Shown: one piece after another, positions 53,640 to 63,058 of the stretch
How the letters are laid out: every line of letters begins with the position of its first letter
Position numbering within the stretch: position 1 is the stretch's first letter
DNA from: Bradyrhizobium sp. ISRA430
GTDB lineage: Bacteria; Pseudomonadota; Alphaproteobacteria; Rhizobiales; Xanthobacteraceae
Length of the DNA: 64,000 nucleotides
Direction of reading: 5' to 3'
NCBI RefSeq assembly: GCF_029909975.1
Contig: NZ_CP094516.1
Coordinates: 1,116,001 to 1,180,000, forward strand
Notes under the pieces: generated by a model
The model's database searches: none
Seen by the model: the letters and a program-made list of their open reading frames with translations, nothing else
What the model was told of the DNA's origin: nothing
Program-made: the position numbers and the translations under genes

Positions 53640-54581
53640 ATGGTATTGGGGCGAATGGGGATCCGACGGTCAGATTCGGTGGTGCGGGTCGCGCGTGGTG
53701 TTGCTGCGGCTGCCGCCTGCCTTACGCTCGCAAATTGCGCCTCGTCGGGCAAATTCGCCAGCCGCGTCGATCCGAAATACGGCGTCTCCTCGAGCCCCCG
53801 GGTCGTGGCCTGGGGCGAACCGGTCCCCAAGGGCGGCGGCACCTACCGCGTCGGCAAACCCTATGTGGTGGCAGGCCGGACCTACGTGCCGGAGGAGGAC
53901 GTCAACTATCGCGCCGAGGGCCTGGCGTCCTGGTATGGCGATGATTTCCATGGCCGCCTGACCGCCAATGGCGAGGTGTTCGACATGGGCTCGCTGACGG
54001 CTGCGCATCCGACCTTGCCGATGCCGTGCTATGCGCGGGTGACCAATATGTCGAACGGCAAGTCGCTGATTGTCCGCGTCAATGACCGTGGCCCCTACCA
54101 CGGCAATCGCCTCATCGACGTCTCGAACAAGGCTGCCGAACTCCTTGAATTCAAAGGCAATGGTGTCGCCAGGGTCCGCGTCGAATATGTCGGCCGGGCA
54201 CCGTTGGAAGGCTCCGACGACCGCCAGCTCATGGCCACCTTGCGCACCGGCGTTCCGGCGCCGTCGCCCTCGATGGTCCGGGTCGCTTCGGCGAAACCGT
54301 TCGTACCGGAACTGCCATCATCGACCCGCGGTGCTATCCGCGGCGAGGTTCCGATGCCCGAGGGGCGCCCCTACAGCCTCGGCAACACATCGGCCGATGT
54401 CGCCTCGATCAATGCGACCTCGGAAATGTCGGCCTCGAGCCGCAGCCGTGGCCGGGCGCTCCAGAACGTCCGTCAGGTGTCGTATGACGACGACGGCCGC
54501 TACGCCACCGACAGCGGTCCTGCCATCTCTGATGGCGCGGCGGAAGCTCGCAGCATCCTGAGCGGCCGCGGCCTCTACTGA
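53640..54581 (+). CDS. rlpA: septal ring lytic transglycosylase RlpA (lipoprotein)
   Basis: A 313-residue lipoprotein: lipobox LANC with C33, then the double-psi beta-barrel RlpA domain (EGLASWYGDDFHGRLTANGE, LTAAHPTLPMPCYARVTN, IVRVNDRGPY). RlpA cuts denuded peptidoglycan strands at the septum. No C-terminal SPOR domain is seen; the tail is a low-complexity Ser/Arg region, so septal targeting must rely on something else. ATG 53655 (MGIRRSD) is an alternative start. It overlaps the convergent hydrolase gene by seven bases. Confidence 0.85.
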   Translation: MVLGRMGIRRSDSVVRVARGVAAAAACLTLANCASSGKFASRVDPKYGVSSSPRVVAWGEPVPKGGGTYRVGKPYVVAGRTYVPEEDVNYRAEGLASWYGDDFHGRLTANGEVFDMGSLTAAHPTLPMPCYARVTNMSNGKSLIVRVNDRGPYHGNRLIDVSNKAAELLEFKGNGVARVRVEYVGRAPLEGSDDRQLMATLRTGVPAPSPSMVRVASAKPFVPELPSSTRGAIRGEVPMPEGRPYSLGNTSADVASINATSEMSASSRSRGRALQNVRQVSYDDDGRYATDSGPAISDGAAEARSILSGRGLY

Positions 54582-55531
54582 GCCGCGCTCTCCTTCAGGA
54601 ATTTCACCAGCGCAGCGTTGACCTCGTCGGGCCGCTCCTGCTGGACCCAGTGGCCGGCGCCTTCGATGATCAGCTTGCGCTTGAGGTTCGGCAGCACCCG
54701 ATCGAGCTCGTTGACGCGCTTGGCGCCGATCAGACCGGTGATGACGGCGTCTCTCGAGCCTGCAATGAACAGGGACGGCTGATGGATCTGCGCGTCCTGC
54801 CAGGGCGCCGTCAGCTCCCAATTGCGATCGATGTTGCGATACCAGTTCAGCCCGCCACGAAAGCCGGACTTGCGGAAGGTCTCGGTGAAATAGGCGAGGT
54901 CGGTGTCGGTCAGCCAGGTGGGCAGCGGCTCGTCGCCGCTCGCATGGCCGAGAAAGCCCTTGTCCTCCTGGACGAACATGGCAGCGGTGGGATCGGAGAG
55001 GCCGCGTCCACCGAGCACGATGCGCATGGTGCGGGCGACGTCCCGCTCGAGCTCGGCCTCGGCGACGCCGGGCGTCTGGAAATACTGCCAATAGAAGTTA
55101 GTGACGCCGCCTTGGCGCAACAGGTCGAGCGGCTTGCCGCGGCCGCGGAACGGCGGCGGTACGCTCAGACCGGCGACCGCCGTGAAGATGTCGGGGCGGA
55201 ACAGCGCGGCGTGCCAGGCGACCGGCGCGCCCCAGTCGTGACCGACCACCATGGCTTTGGTCTCGCCGAGCGCCTGCACCAGGCCGACCACGTCGCCGAC
55301 CGTGTCGAAGATCGAATAGGTGGAGACCTCGGACGGCGCTGCGCTCTGGCCATAGCCGCGCATGTCGGGCGCGACGACGTGAAAGCCGGCGGCCGCCAGC
55401 GCCGGGATCTGGTGACGCCAGGAGTAGGACAGTTCCGGCCAGCCATGGCACAGCACCACCAGCGGCCCCTGGCCTTGCTCACGGATGAAGAGATCGATTC
55501 CGTTGGCGGTGATGACGCGGGTGGAAGACAT
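54575..55531 (-). CDS. epoxide hydrolase-like alpha/beta hydrolase
   Basis: A 318-residue enzyme of the soluble epoxide hydrolase group. HGWPE carries the oxyanion hole, GHDWGAP the nucleophile Asp, SRDAVI the acid residue and GAGHWVQQERP the base His. A cap with WYRN contributes a Tyr. It may open epoxides or dehalogenate small compounds; the substrate is unknown. The stop lies inside the end of rlpA on the other strand. Confidence 0.85.
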   Translation of the reverse strand: MSSTRVITANGIDLFIREQGQGPLVVLCHGWPELSYSWRHQIPALAAAGFHVVAPDMRGYGQSAAPSEVSTYSIFDTVGDVVGLVQALGETKAMVVGHDWGAPVAWHAALFRPDIFTAVAGLSVPPPFRGRGKPLDLLRQGGVTNFYWQYFQTPGVAEAELERDVARTMRIVLGGRGLSDPTAAMFVQEDKGFLGHASGDEPLPTWLTDTDLAYFTETFRKSGFRGGLNWYRNIDRNWELTAPWQDAQIHQPSLFIAGSRDAVITGLIGAKRVNELDRVLPNLKRKLIIEGAGHWVQQERPDEVNAALVKFLKESAAQ

Positions 55532-55684
55532 CGCTTTTCCGCCTTGTTTCAGGGATTTGGTCGGAAATCATGAGACGTTACGATAGGGGTGCGGAAAGAA
55601 TCGTGCAATGTCCGGCTTTTGCGCCCAACCCCGTGTTGTTCGCACTGGTTCCAACTGTTAGAACGCCGCTCTCAGGGCTTCGCC

Positions 55685-56947
55685 ATGCCATTTCGCATTT
55701 CTTTGCCTCGTCCAAACCGCCTCACGGTCGGCACGCTGGCGCGCGGCCTGGTTGCGGCGCTTCTGGTTGTGAGCGTCGGCTGGGGTGGGGGGCTCTACGC
55801 CGCCAACCAGAGCGTCCAGGGCGCCAAGAAGGCTGAAGACGTCGGCTTCGACGGCGATGCGCCCACCGCGATTCTGATCGAGGCCTCCAGCGGCAGCGTG
55901 CTGTTCGAGAAGAATGCCGACGAATTGCGTGCGCCGTCCAGCATGATGAAGCTGATGACCGCGGAGGTCGTCTTCAATGCCGTCAAGAAGGGCGACATCA
56001 AGCTGACCGACGAATACCGGATCAGCGAGAATGCCTGGCGCAGGGGCGGCGCGCCCTCGGGCGGCTCGACGATGTTTGCCGCCATCAACAGCAAGGTGTC
56101 GGTGGATGATCTCCTGCACGGCGCGATCATCCAGAGCGGCAACGATGCCTGCATTGCGCTCGCCGAAGGGATCGCGGGCAACGAGCGCATTTTCGCCGCC
56201 GATTTCATGACCAAGCGCGCGCGGGAGCTCGGCCTGACCAAATCGACCTTCGCCAACTCCAATGGCTTGCCCGATCCGGGCAACAAGATGACGGTGCGCG
56301 AGCTCGGAATCCTCGCCCGTCACATCATCCTGGACTATCCCGAATTCTACAAACTGTTCGGCGAGAAGGAGTTCACCTGGAACAAGATCCGCCAGCCCAA
56401 CCGCAATCCGCTGCTCAACACGCTCGAAGGCGCCGACGGCCTGAAGACCGGCTACACCAAGGAGGGCGGCTACGGCATGGTCGGCTCGGCCGTGCAAAAC
56501 GGCACGCGGCTGATCGTCGTCGTCAACGGGCTGGAAGACTCCGAGGATCGCGCCACCGAAGCCAAGAAGATGCTGGAGTGGGGTTATCGCAATTTCGAGA
56601 CCCGCACGCTGATCGCGGCCGACCAGCCGGTCGGCTACGCCAGGGTTTTTGGCGGCGAAAGCCGCTCGGTGAAGCTTGTTGCCAAGACGCCTGTGAAGGT
56701 GATGGTGCACAAGAACGGCAACGACAAGCTGATCGCGCGGATCGTCTATAGCGGCCCGGTGCGCGCGCCGATCCAGGAAGGTCAGCAGGTCGGTGTGGTG
56801 CGGGTCTGGCGCAGCGGCAACATCGCAGTGGAGACGCCGGTCTACGCCGCCGAGGCGATCGGCACCGGCTCGACCATGCGCCGCGCGATCGATGGCGCCA
56901 GCGAGCTCGTGATCGGAGCGTTCCGCGCGGGCGCCGAGAAGCTCTGA
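55685..56947 (+). CDS. D-alanyl-D-alanine carboxypeptidase (PBP5/6 type)
   Basis: A 420-residue penicillin-binding protein of the DacA/DacF type. A signal helix (about 19-38) is followed by the SxxK motif S86-M-M-K89, SGN in QSGNDAC and KTG in GLKTGYT, then a PBP5-type C-terminal domain and an amphipathic tail. It trims the terminal D-Ala of stem peptides in the periplasm. The next gene, tmk, starts two bases after the stop. MPFRIS (55685) was preferred over an upstream ATG that lacks signal character. Confidence 0.92.
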   Translation: MPFRISLPRPNRLTVGTLARGLVAALLVVSVGWGGGLYAANQSVQGAKKAEDVGFDGDAPTAILIEASSGSVLFEKNADELRAPSSMMKLMTAEVVFNAVKKGDIKLTDEYRISENAWRRGGAPSGGSTMFAAINSKVSVDDLLHGAIIQSGNDACIALAEGIAGNERIFAADFMTKRARELGLTKSTFANSNGLPDPGNKMTVRELGILARHIILDYPEFYKLFGEKEFTWNKIRQPNRNPLLNTLEGADGLKTGYTKEGGYGMVGSAVQNGTRLIVVVNGLEDSEDRATEAKKMLEWGYRNFETRTLIAADQPVGYARVFGGESRSVKLVAKTPVKVMVHKNGNDKLIARIVYSGPVRAPIQEGQQVGVVRVWRSGNIAVETPVYAAEAIGTGSTMRRAIDGASELVIGAFRAGAEKL

Positions 56948-56949
56948 TC

Positions 56950-57636
56950 ATGACCGAGATCGCGGCACAGCGCCCGTCCGGACGCGGACGCTTCATCACC
57001 TTTGAAGGCGGCGAGGGGACGGGCAAGTCGACCCAGATCAAGAGGCTCGCCGATCGCTTGAGTGCGGCCAAGCTCCGCACCGTCGTCACGCGCGAGCCGG
57101 GCGGCTCGCCGGGGGCTGAGATCATGCGCCATCTCGTGCTCTCCGGCATGGGCAAGCTGCTCGGGCCCGAGGCCGAAACGCTGCTCTTTGCCGCCGCCCG
57201 CGACGACCATGTCCGCACCGTGATCGAGCCGGCGCTCAATCAGGGCACCTGGGTGCTGTGCGACCGCTTCGCCGATTCCACGCGGGCCTATCAGGGCAGC
57301 CTTGGCAGCGTGCCGGCCGGCTTGATCAACGCGATGGAGCGGGTCACGATCGGCGACCTCAAGCCGGACCTCACCTTCATCCTCGACCTGCCGGTCGAGA
57401 TCGGCCTGCAGCGCGCCGCCGCGCGCCGCGGCAGCGGGACGGCGGACCGGTTCGAAGGCGAGAACCTCAGGTTCCATCAGGGCCTGCGCGACGCCTATCG
57501 CAGGATCGCGGCGGAAGAACCCGCGCGCTGTGTGCTGATCGACGCCAATGCCGATGTCGACACGGTGGCCGGACGCATCTGGACGGCGCTGCGCGAGCGC
57601 CTTCTCCCCACGCCAGCATCGGTGGTTTCAATATGA
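56950..57636 (+). CDS. tmk: thymidylate kinase
   Basis: A 228-residue dTMP kinase. The P-loop is FEGGEGTGKSTQ, DRFADSTRAYQG holds the DRx motif that binds dTMP, and a short lid region (RRGSGTADRFEGE) follows. It makes dTDP for DNA synthesis. It lies between the D,D-carboxypeptidase and holB and overlaps holB by four bases. Confidence 0.95.
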   Translation: MTEIAAQRPSGRGRFITFEGGEGTGKSTQIKRLADRLSAAKLRTVVTREPGGSPGAEIMRHLVLSGMGKLLGPEAETLLFAAARDDHVRTVIEPALNQGTWVLCDRFADSTRAYQGSLGSVPAGLINAMERVTIGDLKPDLTFILDLPVEIGLQRAAARRGSGTADRFEGENLRFHQGLRDAYRRIAAEEPARCVLIDANADVDTVAGRIWTALRERLLPTPASVVSI

Positions 57637-58679
57637 GCCCGCGCCAGGCCGAGCGCGAAGCCGCCATTCCGCATCCGCGCGAGACCTCTCGGTTGTTCGG
57701 CCATCGCGAGGCCGAGATGGCGCTGCTTGCAGCCTATCGGAGCGGGCGCATCCCGCATGCCTGGCTGATCGGCGGCCCGCAAGGGATAGGCAAGGCGACG
57801 CTGGCCTATAGGATGGCGCGCTTCGTGCTCGCTCACAGTCAGCCGCTTGCGCCGGCCGTGCAGCGCGCCGACAGCCTTGCGATCGATCCGGACGACGCCG
57901 TGGCGCGGCAGATCGCCGCCGGCTCGCATGGCGGCCTGTTGACGCTGGAGCGCACCGCCAACGATCGCGGTGTGATGCGCACCGTGATTACCGTGGACGA
58001 GACGCGCGAAACGATCGCGTTCTTCGGCTCGACCGCGGCGGCAGAAGGCTGGCGCGTCTGCATCGTCGACACTGTCGACGAGCTCAATCCGAACGCCGCG
58101 AATGCGCTTTTGAAGATCCTCGAGGAGCCGCCACAGCAATCGCTATTCCTGCTGGTGAGCCACGCGCCTGCGCGGGTGCTGGCCACGATCCAGTCGCGCT
58201 GCCGCAAGCTGCGTCTGCGGCCGCTCGCAACCGACGAGGTGATCGGCGCTGCGGCCGCAGCCGCCGACATCGAGCCGAGCGATCCGGCGCTAGGCGAAGC
58301 GGCGGAAGCCTCCGAGGGCAGCGTCGCGCGGGCGCTGACGCTGCTCGGCGGCGATGCGCTCAAGCTTCAGCAGCGCACGGCCGCGCTGCTGGCGCGGCTG
58401 CCGCAGGTTGATCCGCGCGAATTGCATACGCTCGGCGATTCCCTCGGCACCAGCGACCGTGTCGCGCTTGCGGCCTTCATCGACGGCATCGATCGCTGGA
58501 TCGCCGAGCGCCTGCATGCGGACGACGCCAGCGCCAACGAAAACCTGCCGCGCCTTGCGCGCCTTGCGGAGGTATGGGAAAAGATCGTCCGCGCCGCGCG
58601 CGACACCGAAACCTACAATCTGGAGCGAAAGCCCTTGGTTTTCTCGGTGTTCGGCTGGCTGGCGGACGCAACGCGCTAG
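57633..58679 (+). CDS. holB: DNA polymerase III delta' subunit
   Basis: A 348-residue clamp-loader subunit. It has the P-loop-like [28 protein letters not shown] with the conserved EEPP, and [11 protein letters not shown] (arginine-finger region SRC). HolB belongs to the complex that loads the beta clamp. The tmk-holB order is conserved in many bacteria. ATG 57633 overlaps the tmk stop. Confidence 0.93.
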   Translation: MSPRQAEREAAIPHPRETSRLFGHREAEMALLAAYRSGRIPHAWLIGGPQGIGKATLAYRMARFVLAHSQPLAPAVQRADSLAIDPDDAVARQIAAGSHGGLLTLERTANDRGVMRTVITVDETRETIAFFGSTAAAEGWRVCIVDTVDELNPNAANALLKILEEPPQQSLFLLVSHAPARVLATIQSRCRKLRLRPLATDEVIGAAAAAADIEPSDPALGEAAEASEGSVARALTLLGGDALKLQQRTAALLARLPQVDPRELHTLGDSLGTSDRVALAAFIDGIDRWIAERLHADDASANENLPRLARLAEVWEKIVRAARDTETYNLERKPLVFSVFGWLADATR

Positions 58680-58726
58680 GCGCAGGTTCGTTTCCAAATT
58701 TTGAGAAGCCGGTAAAGGAATTCGTG

Positions 58727-60688
58727 GTGGCAACGCGAGCTAAGAAGACCGTCAAACGCAAGAGCGGCAAGAAGGCTGCGAAGAAAGCCGCCAAGCGGCC
58801 GGCCGAGACTCTTGGGAAGGCTCGCGCGCGCAAGGCCGCCGCCAAGAAGGCGAAGAAGGCTGCTGCCAAGAAGGGCGCGAAAAAGACAGCGGGCGCAAAG
58901 GCAGCGAAGAAGGCTGCGAGGAAGCAGGTCGTCGCCAAGAAGTCCGCGAAGAAAAAGGCCGTCAAGACGCCGGCCAAGCCTTCTGTAAAAGCTCCGGCGA
59001 AGAAAGCGGTCAAGAAGGCGAGGGTGGCGTCGCCGCCCGTGGCGCCTGCTCCCGTCGCTCCGCCGAAGGTGGTGAAAGCGAAGGTGCCGCGCGCGCCGAA
59101 GGGCGTTGCCGCATCGCAAGCTGCGGCGCCCGTTGCGGCACCTGCGCGCGACAACGTCTTCTACATCACGACCGCGATCGCCTATCCCAACGGCCAACCG
59201 CACATCGGCCACGCCTATGAGGCGATCGCCACCGACGTGCTGGCGCGCTTTGCGCGGCTCGACGGCAAGGACGTGTTCTTCCTGACCGGCACCGACGAGC
59301 ACGGCCTGAAGATGATCCAGACCGCGCAGAACGAGGGTCTCACCCCATCCGCGCTCGCCACTCGCAACGCCGGCCGCTTCAAGGAGATGGACGAGCGCCT
59401 GAACGTGTCGTTCGATCGCTTCATCCGCACCACCGAAGCGCAGCACCATGACTCGAGCAAGGAGATCTGGCGGCGCATGGCCGCCAATGGCGACATCTAT
59501 GCCGACACCTATTCTGGCTGGTACTCGGTGCGGGATGAGGCCTATTACGCCGAGGACGAGACGCGCCTGAACGATGACGGCGTGCGCCTTGGTCCGCAAG
59601 GCACGCCGGTCGAGTGGGTGGAGGAGAAGAGCTATTTCTTCCGCCTGTCGGCCTACCAGGACAAGCTGCTGAAGCTCTACGAGGAGCATCCCGAGTTCAT
59701 CGGGCCGGACGCGCGCCGCAACGAGGTGATGAGCTTCGTCAGAAGCGGCCTGCGCGATCTTTCGATCTCGCGCACCACGTTCGACTGGGGCGTGAAGGTG
59801 CCTGACGACGAAGAGCACGTGATGTACGTCTGGGTCGACGCTCTCACCAACTACATCACCGGCGTCGGCTTCCCGGACGAGAAGGATGCGAACTGGCGCT
59901 ACTGGCCGGCGGATGTGCACATCATCGGCAAGGACATCATCCGCTTCCATGCAGTCTACTGGCCGGCGTTCCTGATGTCGGCCGGCCTTGCGGTGCCGAA
60001 GCGCGTCTATGCGCACGGCTTCCTGTTCAACAGGGGCGAGAAGATGTCGAAGTCGGTCGGCAACGTCGTCGATCCCTTCAACCTCGCCGACCAGTATGGC
60101 GTCGACCAGATGCGCTATTTCTTCCTGCGTGAGGTGCCGTTCGGCCAGGACGGCAACTACAATCACGAGGCCATCGTCGCGCGCATCAATGCCGATCTCG
60201 CCAACGATCTCGGCAATCTCGCGCAGCGCTCGCTGTCGATGATCGCAAAGCAGCTCGGCGGCGTGCTGCCCGAGCCCGGCGAGTTCAGCGACAACGACAA
60301 GGCGATCCTCAGCCAGGCCGACGGCATGATCGCGGCCGCGCGCGAGGCGATGGCGAGCCAACAGGTCCATCATTGGCTGAACGCCGTGTGGGCCGTGGTT
60401 GCGGAAGCCAACCGCTACTTCGCGGGCGAGGCGCCCTGGGCGCTGGCCAAGACCGATCCGGCGCGGCAGAAGACGGTGCTCTATGTGACCGCGGAAGTCG
60501 TGCGCCAGATCGCGATCCTGGCCCAGCCGGCGATGCCGACCGCCTCGGGTAAGCTGCTCGACAGCCTCGGTATCCCCCAAGCAGAGCGCAACTTCGCCAT
60601 GCTCGGCGGCGCAAAGCGTATCGCGCCCGGCTCGACGCTGCCGGCCCCGACTCCGGCGTTCCCGCGCTACATCGAGCCGGCGGCCTAA
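58727..60688 (+). CDS. metG: methionyl-tRNA synthetase with histone-H1-like N-terminal tail
   Basis: About 653 residues. From residue 142 on, this is a normal class I Met[19 protein letters not shown] with HIGH at 159-162 and GEKMSKSVG near 440, of the form without the C-terminal dimer domain. Residues 1-141 are a tail of AKKAAKKA-type Lys/Ala repeats and a Pro/Val linker, like histone H1 or bacterial H1-like proteins. The tail starts at GTG 58724 or 58727 after AAAGGAA, and no better internal start was found before the catalytic domain. It follows holB by 47 bases. Confidence 0.88.
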   Translation: MATRAKKTVKRKSGKKAAKKAAKRPAETLGKARARKAAAKKAKKAAAKKGAKKTAGAKAAKKAARKQVVAKKSAKKKAVKTPAKPSVKAPAKKAVKKARVASPPVAPAPVAPPKVVKAKVPRAPKGVAASQAAAPVAAPARDNVFYITTAIAYPNGQPHIGHAYEAIATDVLARFARLDGKDVFFLTGTDEHGLKMIQTAQNEGLTPSALATRNAGRFKEMDERLNVSFDRFIRTTEAQHHDSSKEIWRRMAANGDIYADTYSGWYSVRDEAYYAEDETRLNDDGVRLGPQGTPVEWVEEKSYFFRLSAYQDKLLKLYEEHPEFIGPDARRNEVMSFVRSGLRDLSISRTTFDWGVKVPDDEEHVMYVWVDALTNYITGVGFPDEKDANWRYWPADVHIIGKDIIRFHAVYWPAFLMSAGLAVPKRVYAHGFLFNRGEKMSKSVGNVVDPFNLADQYGVDQMRYFFLREVPFGQDGNYNHEAIVARINADLANDLGNLAQRSLSMIAKQLGGVLPEPGEFSDNDKAILSQADGMIAAAREAMASQQVHHWLNAVWAVVAEANRYFAGEAPWALAKTDPARQKTVLYVTAEVVRQIAILAQPAMPTASGKLLDSLGIPQAERNFAMLGGAKRIAPGSTLPAPTPAFPRYIEPAA

Positions 60689-60702
60689 GGGCAATTTTCG
60701 CA

Positions 60703-61479
60703 ATGCTGGTCGACAGCCACTGCCATCTCGATTTTCCGGACTTTTCAGAGGATCTCGACGGGATCGTGTCGCGTGCGCGTGCGGCCGGCATCAAGCGCAT
60801 GGTCACGATCTCGACGCGGGTGCGGCGGCTGAACGACCTGCTTGCGATTGCCGGGCGCTACGACGACGTCTATTGCTCGGTCGGCACCCATCCGCACAAC
60901 GCGGATGAGGAGGACGGCATCTCCCCGGACGAGCTTGTCGCGCTGACGCAGCATCCCAAGGTCGTCGCGCTCGGGGAGGCAGGGCTCGACTATTTCTACG
61001 ACAACGGCTCGCCGGAGGCGCAGGCGAGGGGCTTTCGCGCCCATATCGCCGCAGCGCGCGCGACCGGGCTGCCTCTCGTGATCCATACCCGCGAGGCAGA
61101 CGAGGATTGCGGCCGCATCCTGGAAGAGGAGGCAGCGAAGGGATCGTTTCGTGCCGTGCTGCATTGTTACACGGGCGGGCGCGAGCTTGCGATGAAGGCG
61201 GTCTCGCTGGGGCTGTATATCGGCTTCACGGGCATCCTGACCTTCAAGAAGTCGGAAGCCTTGCGCGCGCTCGCAGCCGAACTGCCGTCCGATCGTATTG
61301 TGGTTGAAACGGACTCTCCCTATCTTGCGCCCGGCAAGTTTCGGGGCAAACGCAACGAACCGGCCTATGTGGTCGAGGTCGCAAAGGTGCTCGCCGAAAC
61401 GCGCAGCGTGTCGCTTGATGAGATCTCACACCAGACCACCGAAAATTTCTTCCGCCTGTTCTCCAAGGTGAAAGCTTAA
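60703..61479 (+). CDS. tatD: TatD family metal-dependent hydrolase
   Basis: A 258-residue TatD/YcfH-type protein with the metal ligands in DSHCHLDF, GEAGLDYF, HTREADED, HCYTGG and ETDSPYLAP. Members act as 3'-5' DNases/RNases or D-aminoacyl-tRNA deacylases. It follows metG by 14 bases in an order (metG-tatD-MBL protein) common in alphaproteobacteria. Confidence 0.93.
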   Translation: MLVDSHCHLDFPDFSEDLDGIVSRARAAGIKRMVTISTRVRRLNDLLAIAGRYDDVYCSVGTHPHNADEEDGISPDELVALTQHPKVVALGEAGLDYFYDNGSPEAQARGFRAHIAAARATGLPLVIHTREADEDCGRILEEEAAKGSFRAVLHCYTGGRELAMKAVSLGLYIGFTGILTFKKSEALRALAAELPSDRIVVETDSPYLAPGKFRGKRNEPAYVVEVAKVLAETRSVSLDEISHQTTENFFRLFSKVKA

Positions 61480-61492
61480 GTCCAGGAGCCGC

Positions 61493-62290
61493 ATGACACT
61501 CACGCTGACGATCCTGGGCTGCGGCTCCTCCGCCGGCGTGCCGCGCCCGGCCCTCGGCTGGGGCGCCTGCGATCCGAACAATCCCAAGAACCGCCGGCGG
61601 CGCTGTTCCCTGCTCGTCGAGCACGTCGCCGACCATGGCGCCACGCGCATCGTGATCGACACCTCGCCCGACCTGCGTGAGCAACTCATCGACGCCAATG
61701 TCGATCACATCGACGCGGTGTTCTTGACGCACGAGCATGCCGACCAGACCCACGGCATGGACGATCTGCGTTCGGTCGTCCTTCACATGCGCAAGCGCAT
61801 TCCGGTCTATTTCAACCAGTCGACCGCCAAGGACATCATGGCGCGGTTCTCCTATTGCTTCATCTCGCCGGAGGGCAGTGACTATCCGCCGATCCTGACG
61901 CGACACTCGATCGAGGCGGGCGAGAGCCAGGCGATTCTGGGGAAGGGCGGCGCGGTGACACTGCGGGCCTTCCTGGTGCAGCACGGCAAGATCCCGGCGC
62001 TCGGCTATCGCATTGGCAATGCCGCCTACACGCCCGACCTCAACGACATCCCGCGCGAGAGCTGGGAGGCGCTGGAAAATCTCGATCTGTGGATCGTCGA
62101 CGGGCTGCGCTACACCGGCCATTCCAGCCACTTCAGCATCAACGACGCGCTGTCCTGGATCGCGCGATTCAAGCCGAGGCGCGCCGTCATCACCAACATG
62201 ACGGCCGATGTCGACTACGAGGTGATCCGGCAGTCGCTGCCCGCGGGCGTGGTGCCAGCCTATGATGGGCTGCGGCTGGAGACGCACTGA
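61493..62290 (+). CDS. MBL-fold hydrolase (PhnP-like)
   Basis: A 265-residue metallo-beta-lactamase-fold protein with THEHADQTHG for the zinc site, and later HGKIPALGYRI and DGLRYTGHSSHFS. The GCGSSAGVPRP start and HADQTHG form match the PhnP-like phosphodiesterase group. It follows tatD by 13 bases and is probably the last gene of the dac-tmk-holB-metG-tatD run. The substrate is unknown. Confidence 0.88.
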   Translation: MTLTLTILGCGSSAGVPRPALGWGACDPNNPKNRRRRCSLLVEHVADHGATRIVIDTSPDLREQLIDANVDHIDAVFLTHEHADQTHGMDDLRSVVLHMRKRIPVYFNQSTAKDIMARFSYCFISPEGSDYPPILTRHSIEAGESQAILGKGGAVTLRAFLVQHGKIPALGYRIGNAAYTPDLNDIPRESWEALENLDLWIVDGLRYTGHSSHFSINDALSWIARFKPRRAVITNMTADVDYEVIRQSLPAGVVPAYDGLRLETH

Positions 62291-62459
62291 ACCTCCAGTT
62301 GAGATCGCGGCCCAAGCCGGCATATTCCTTGCTTTCGCGGGCCGCATCATGTTGGTCTAACGTCTCAAAGACAGGTGTCGGACAGGGACGATAATCAAGA
62401 AGAGCCGGCGGCGCGTGACGCCCGATCGTCGGGTTCGTTTACACTAGCGTCATCTGAGA

Positions 62460-63056
62460 ATGGGGAACGCGTTGGCGGGACATGACGACGTAGCGGCTGC
62501 GGGATTGATCCGACGCACTCTGGATCTTCTCTATCTTTGCGCAGGCTATGCGGCCGGAATCTTCCTGGTTGCGATTTTCGCGATCATGATGGTCATGTCG
62601 GTCGGACGGCAATTTGCCCTCAACATTCCGGCCGGCGACGACTTCGCCTCGTGGTGCATGGCGGCAATGGCATTTCTCGGTCTCGCCCACACCTTCAAGC
62701 GCGGCGAGATGATACGCGTCGGTCTCGTGCTGGAGCGCTTGCACGGGCGGAAGAAACAGCTCGCTGAGATCGTCGCGCTCGGCATTGCGGCTGCCTTCGT
62801 TCTCTACTTTACCCGACACGCCGTGCAGATGACTTACGACTCCTGGCGCTTCAACGACGTGGCACAAGGCGTCGTCGCGCTTCCGCTCTGGATTCCGCAG
62901 CTTGGTTTTGCCTCAGGTCTTGCAATTCTGTCGATCGCAGTGGCCGACGAGATGATCAACGTGCTCCGTGGCAATCGGCCGAGTTACGAGAAGGGTTCTC
63001 CAGACGAGAGCCCGGAAGAGTTCGTCGAACGCATATCGCAGGGCGGCGGGGGCTGA
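62460..63056 (+). CDS. dctQ: TRAP transporter small permease (DctQ type)
   Basis: A 198-residue membrane protein with four helices and the DctQ segments SVGRQFALNIPAGDDFASW and FKRGEMIRVGLVLERL. With DctM and a periplasmic binding protein it forms a sodium- or proton-driven TRAP transporter for organic acids. No binding-protein gene lies upstream; it may follow dctM outside the window. It is two bases from the dctM start. Confidence 0.88.
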   Translation: MGNALAGHDDVAAAGLIRRTLDLLYLCAGYAAGIFLVAIFAIMMVMSVGRQFALNIPAGDDFASWCMAAMAFLGLAHTFKRGEMIRVGLVLERLHGRKKQLAEIVALGIAAAFVLYFTRHAVQMTYDSWRFNDVAQGVVALPLWIPQLGFASGLAILSIAVADEMINVLRGNRPSYEKGSPDESPEEFVERISQGGGG

Positions 63057-63058
63057 CC

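Noticed and set aside
53146..53961. Plus-strand frames crossing the micro-genes and the rlpA start
   Set aside because: They lack any domain, change character midway and overlap rlpA in another frame.
58676..60703. A 675-codon open frame on the minus strand opposite metG
   Set aside because: It is a mirror of the GC-rich metG frame. Its translation is Arg/His/Leu-rich with no motif, while the plus strand encodes an unmistakable MetRS.
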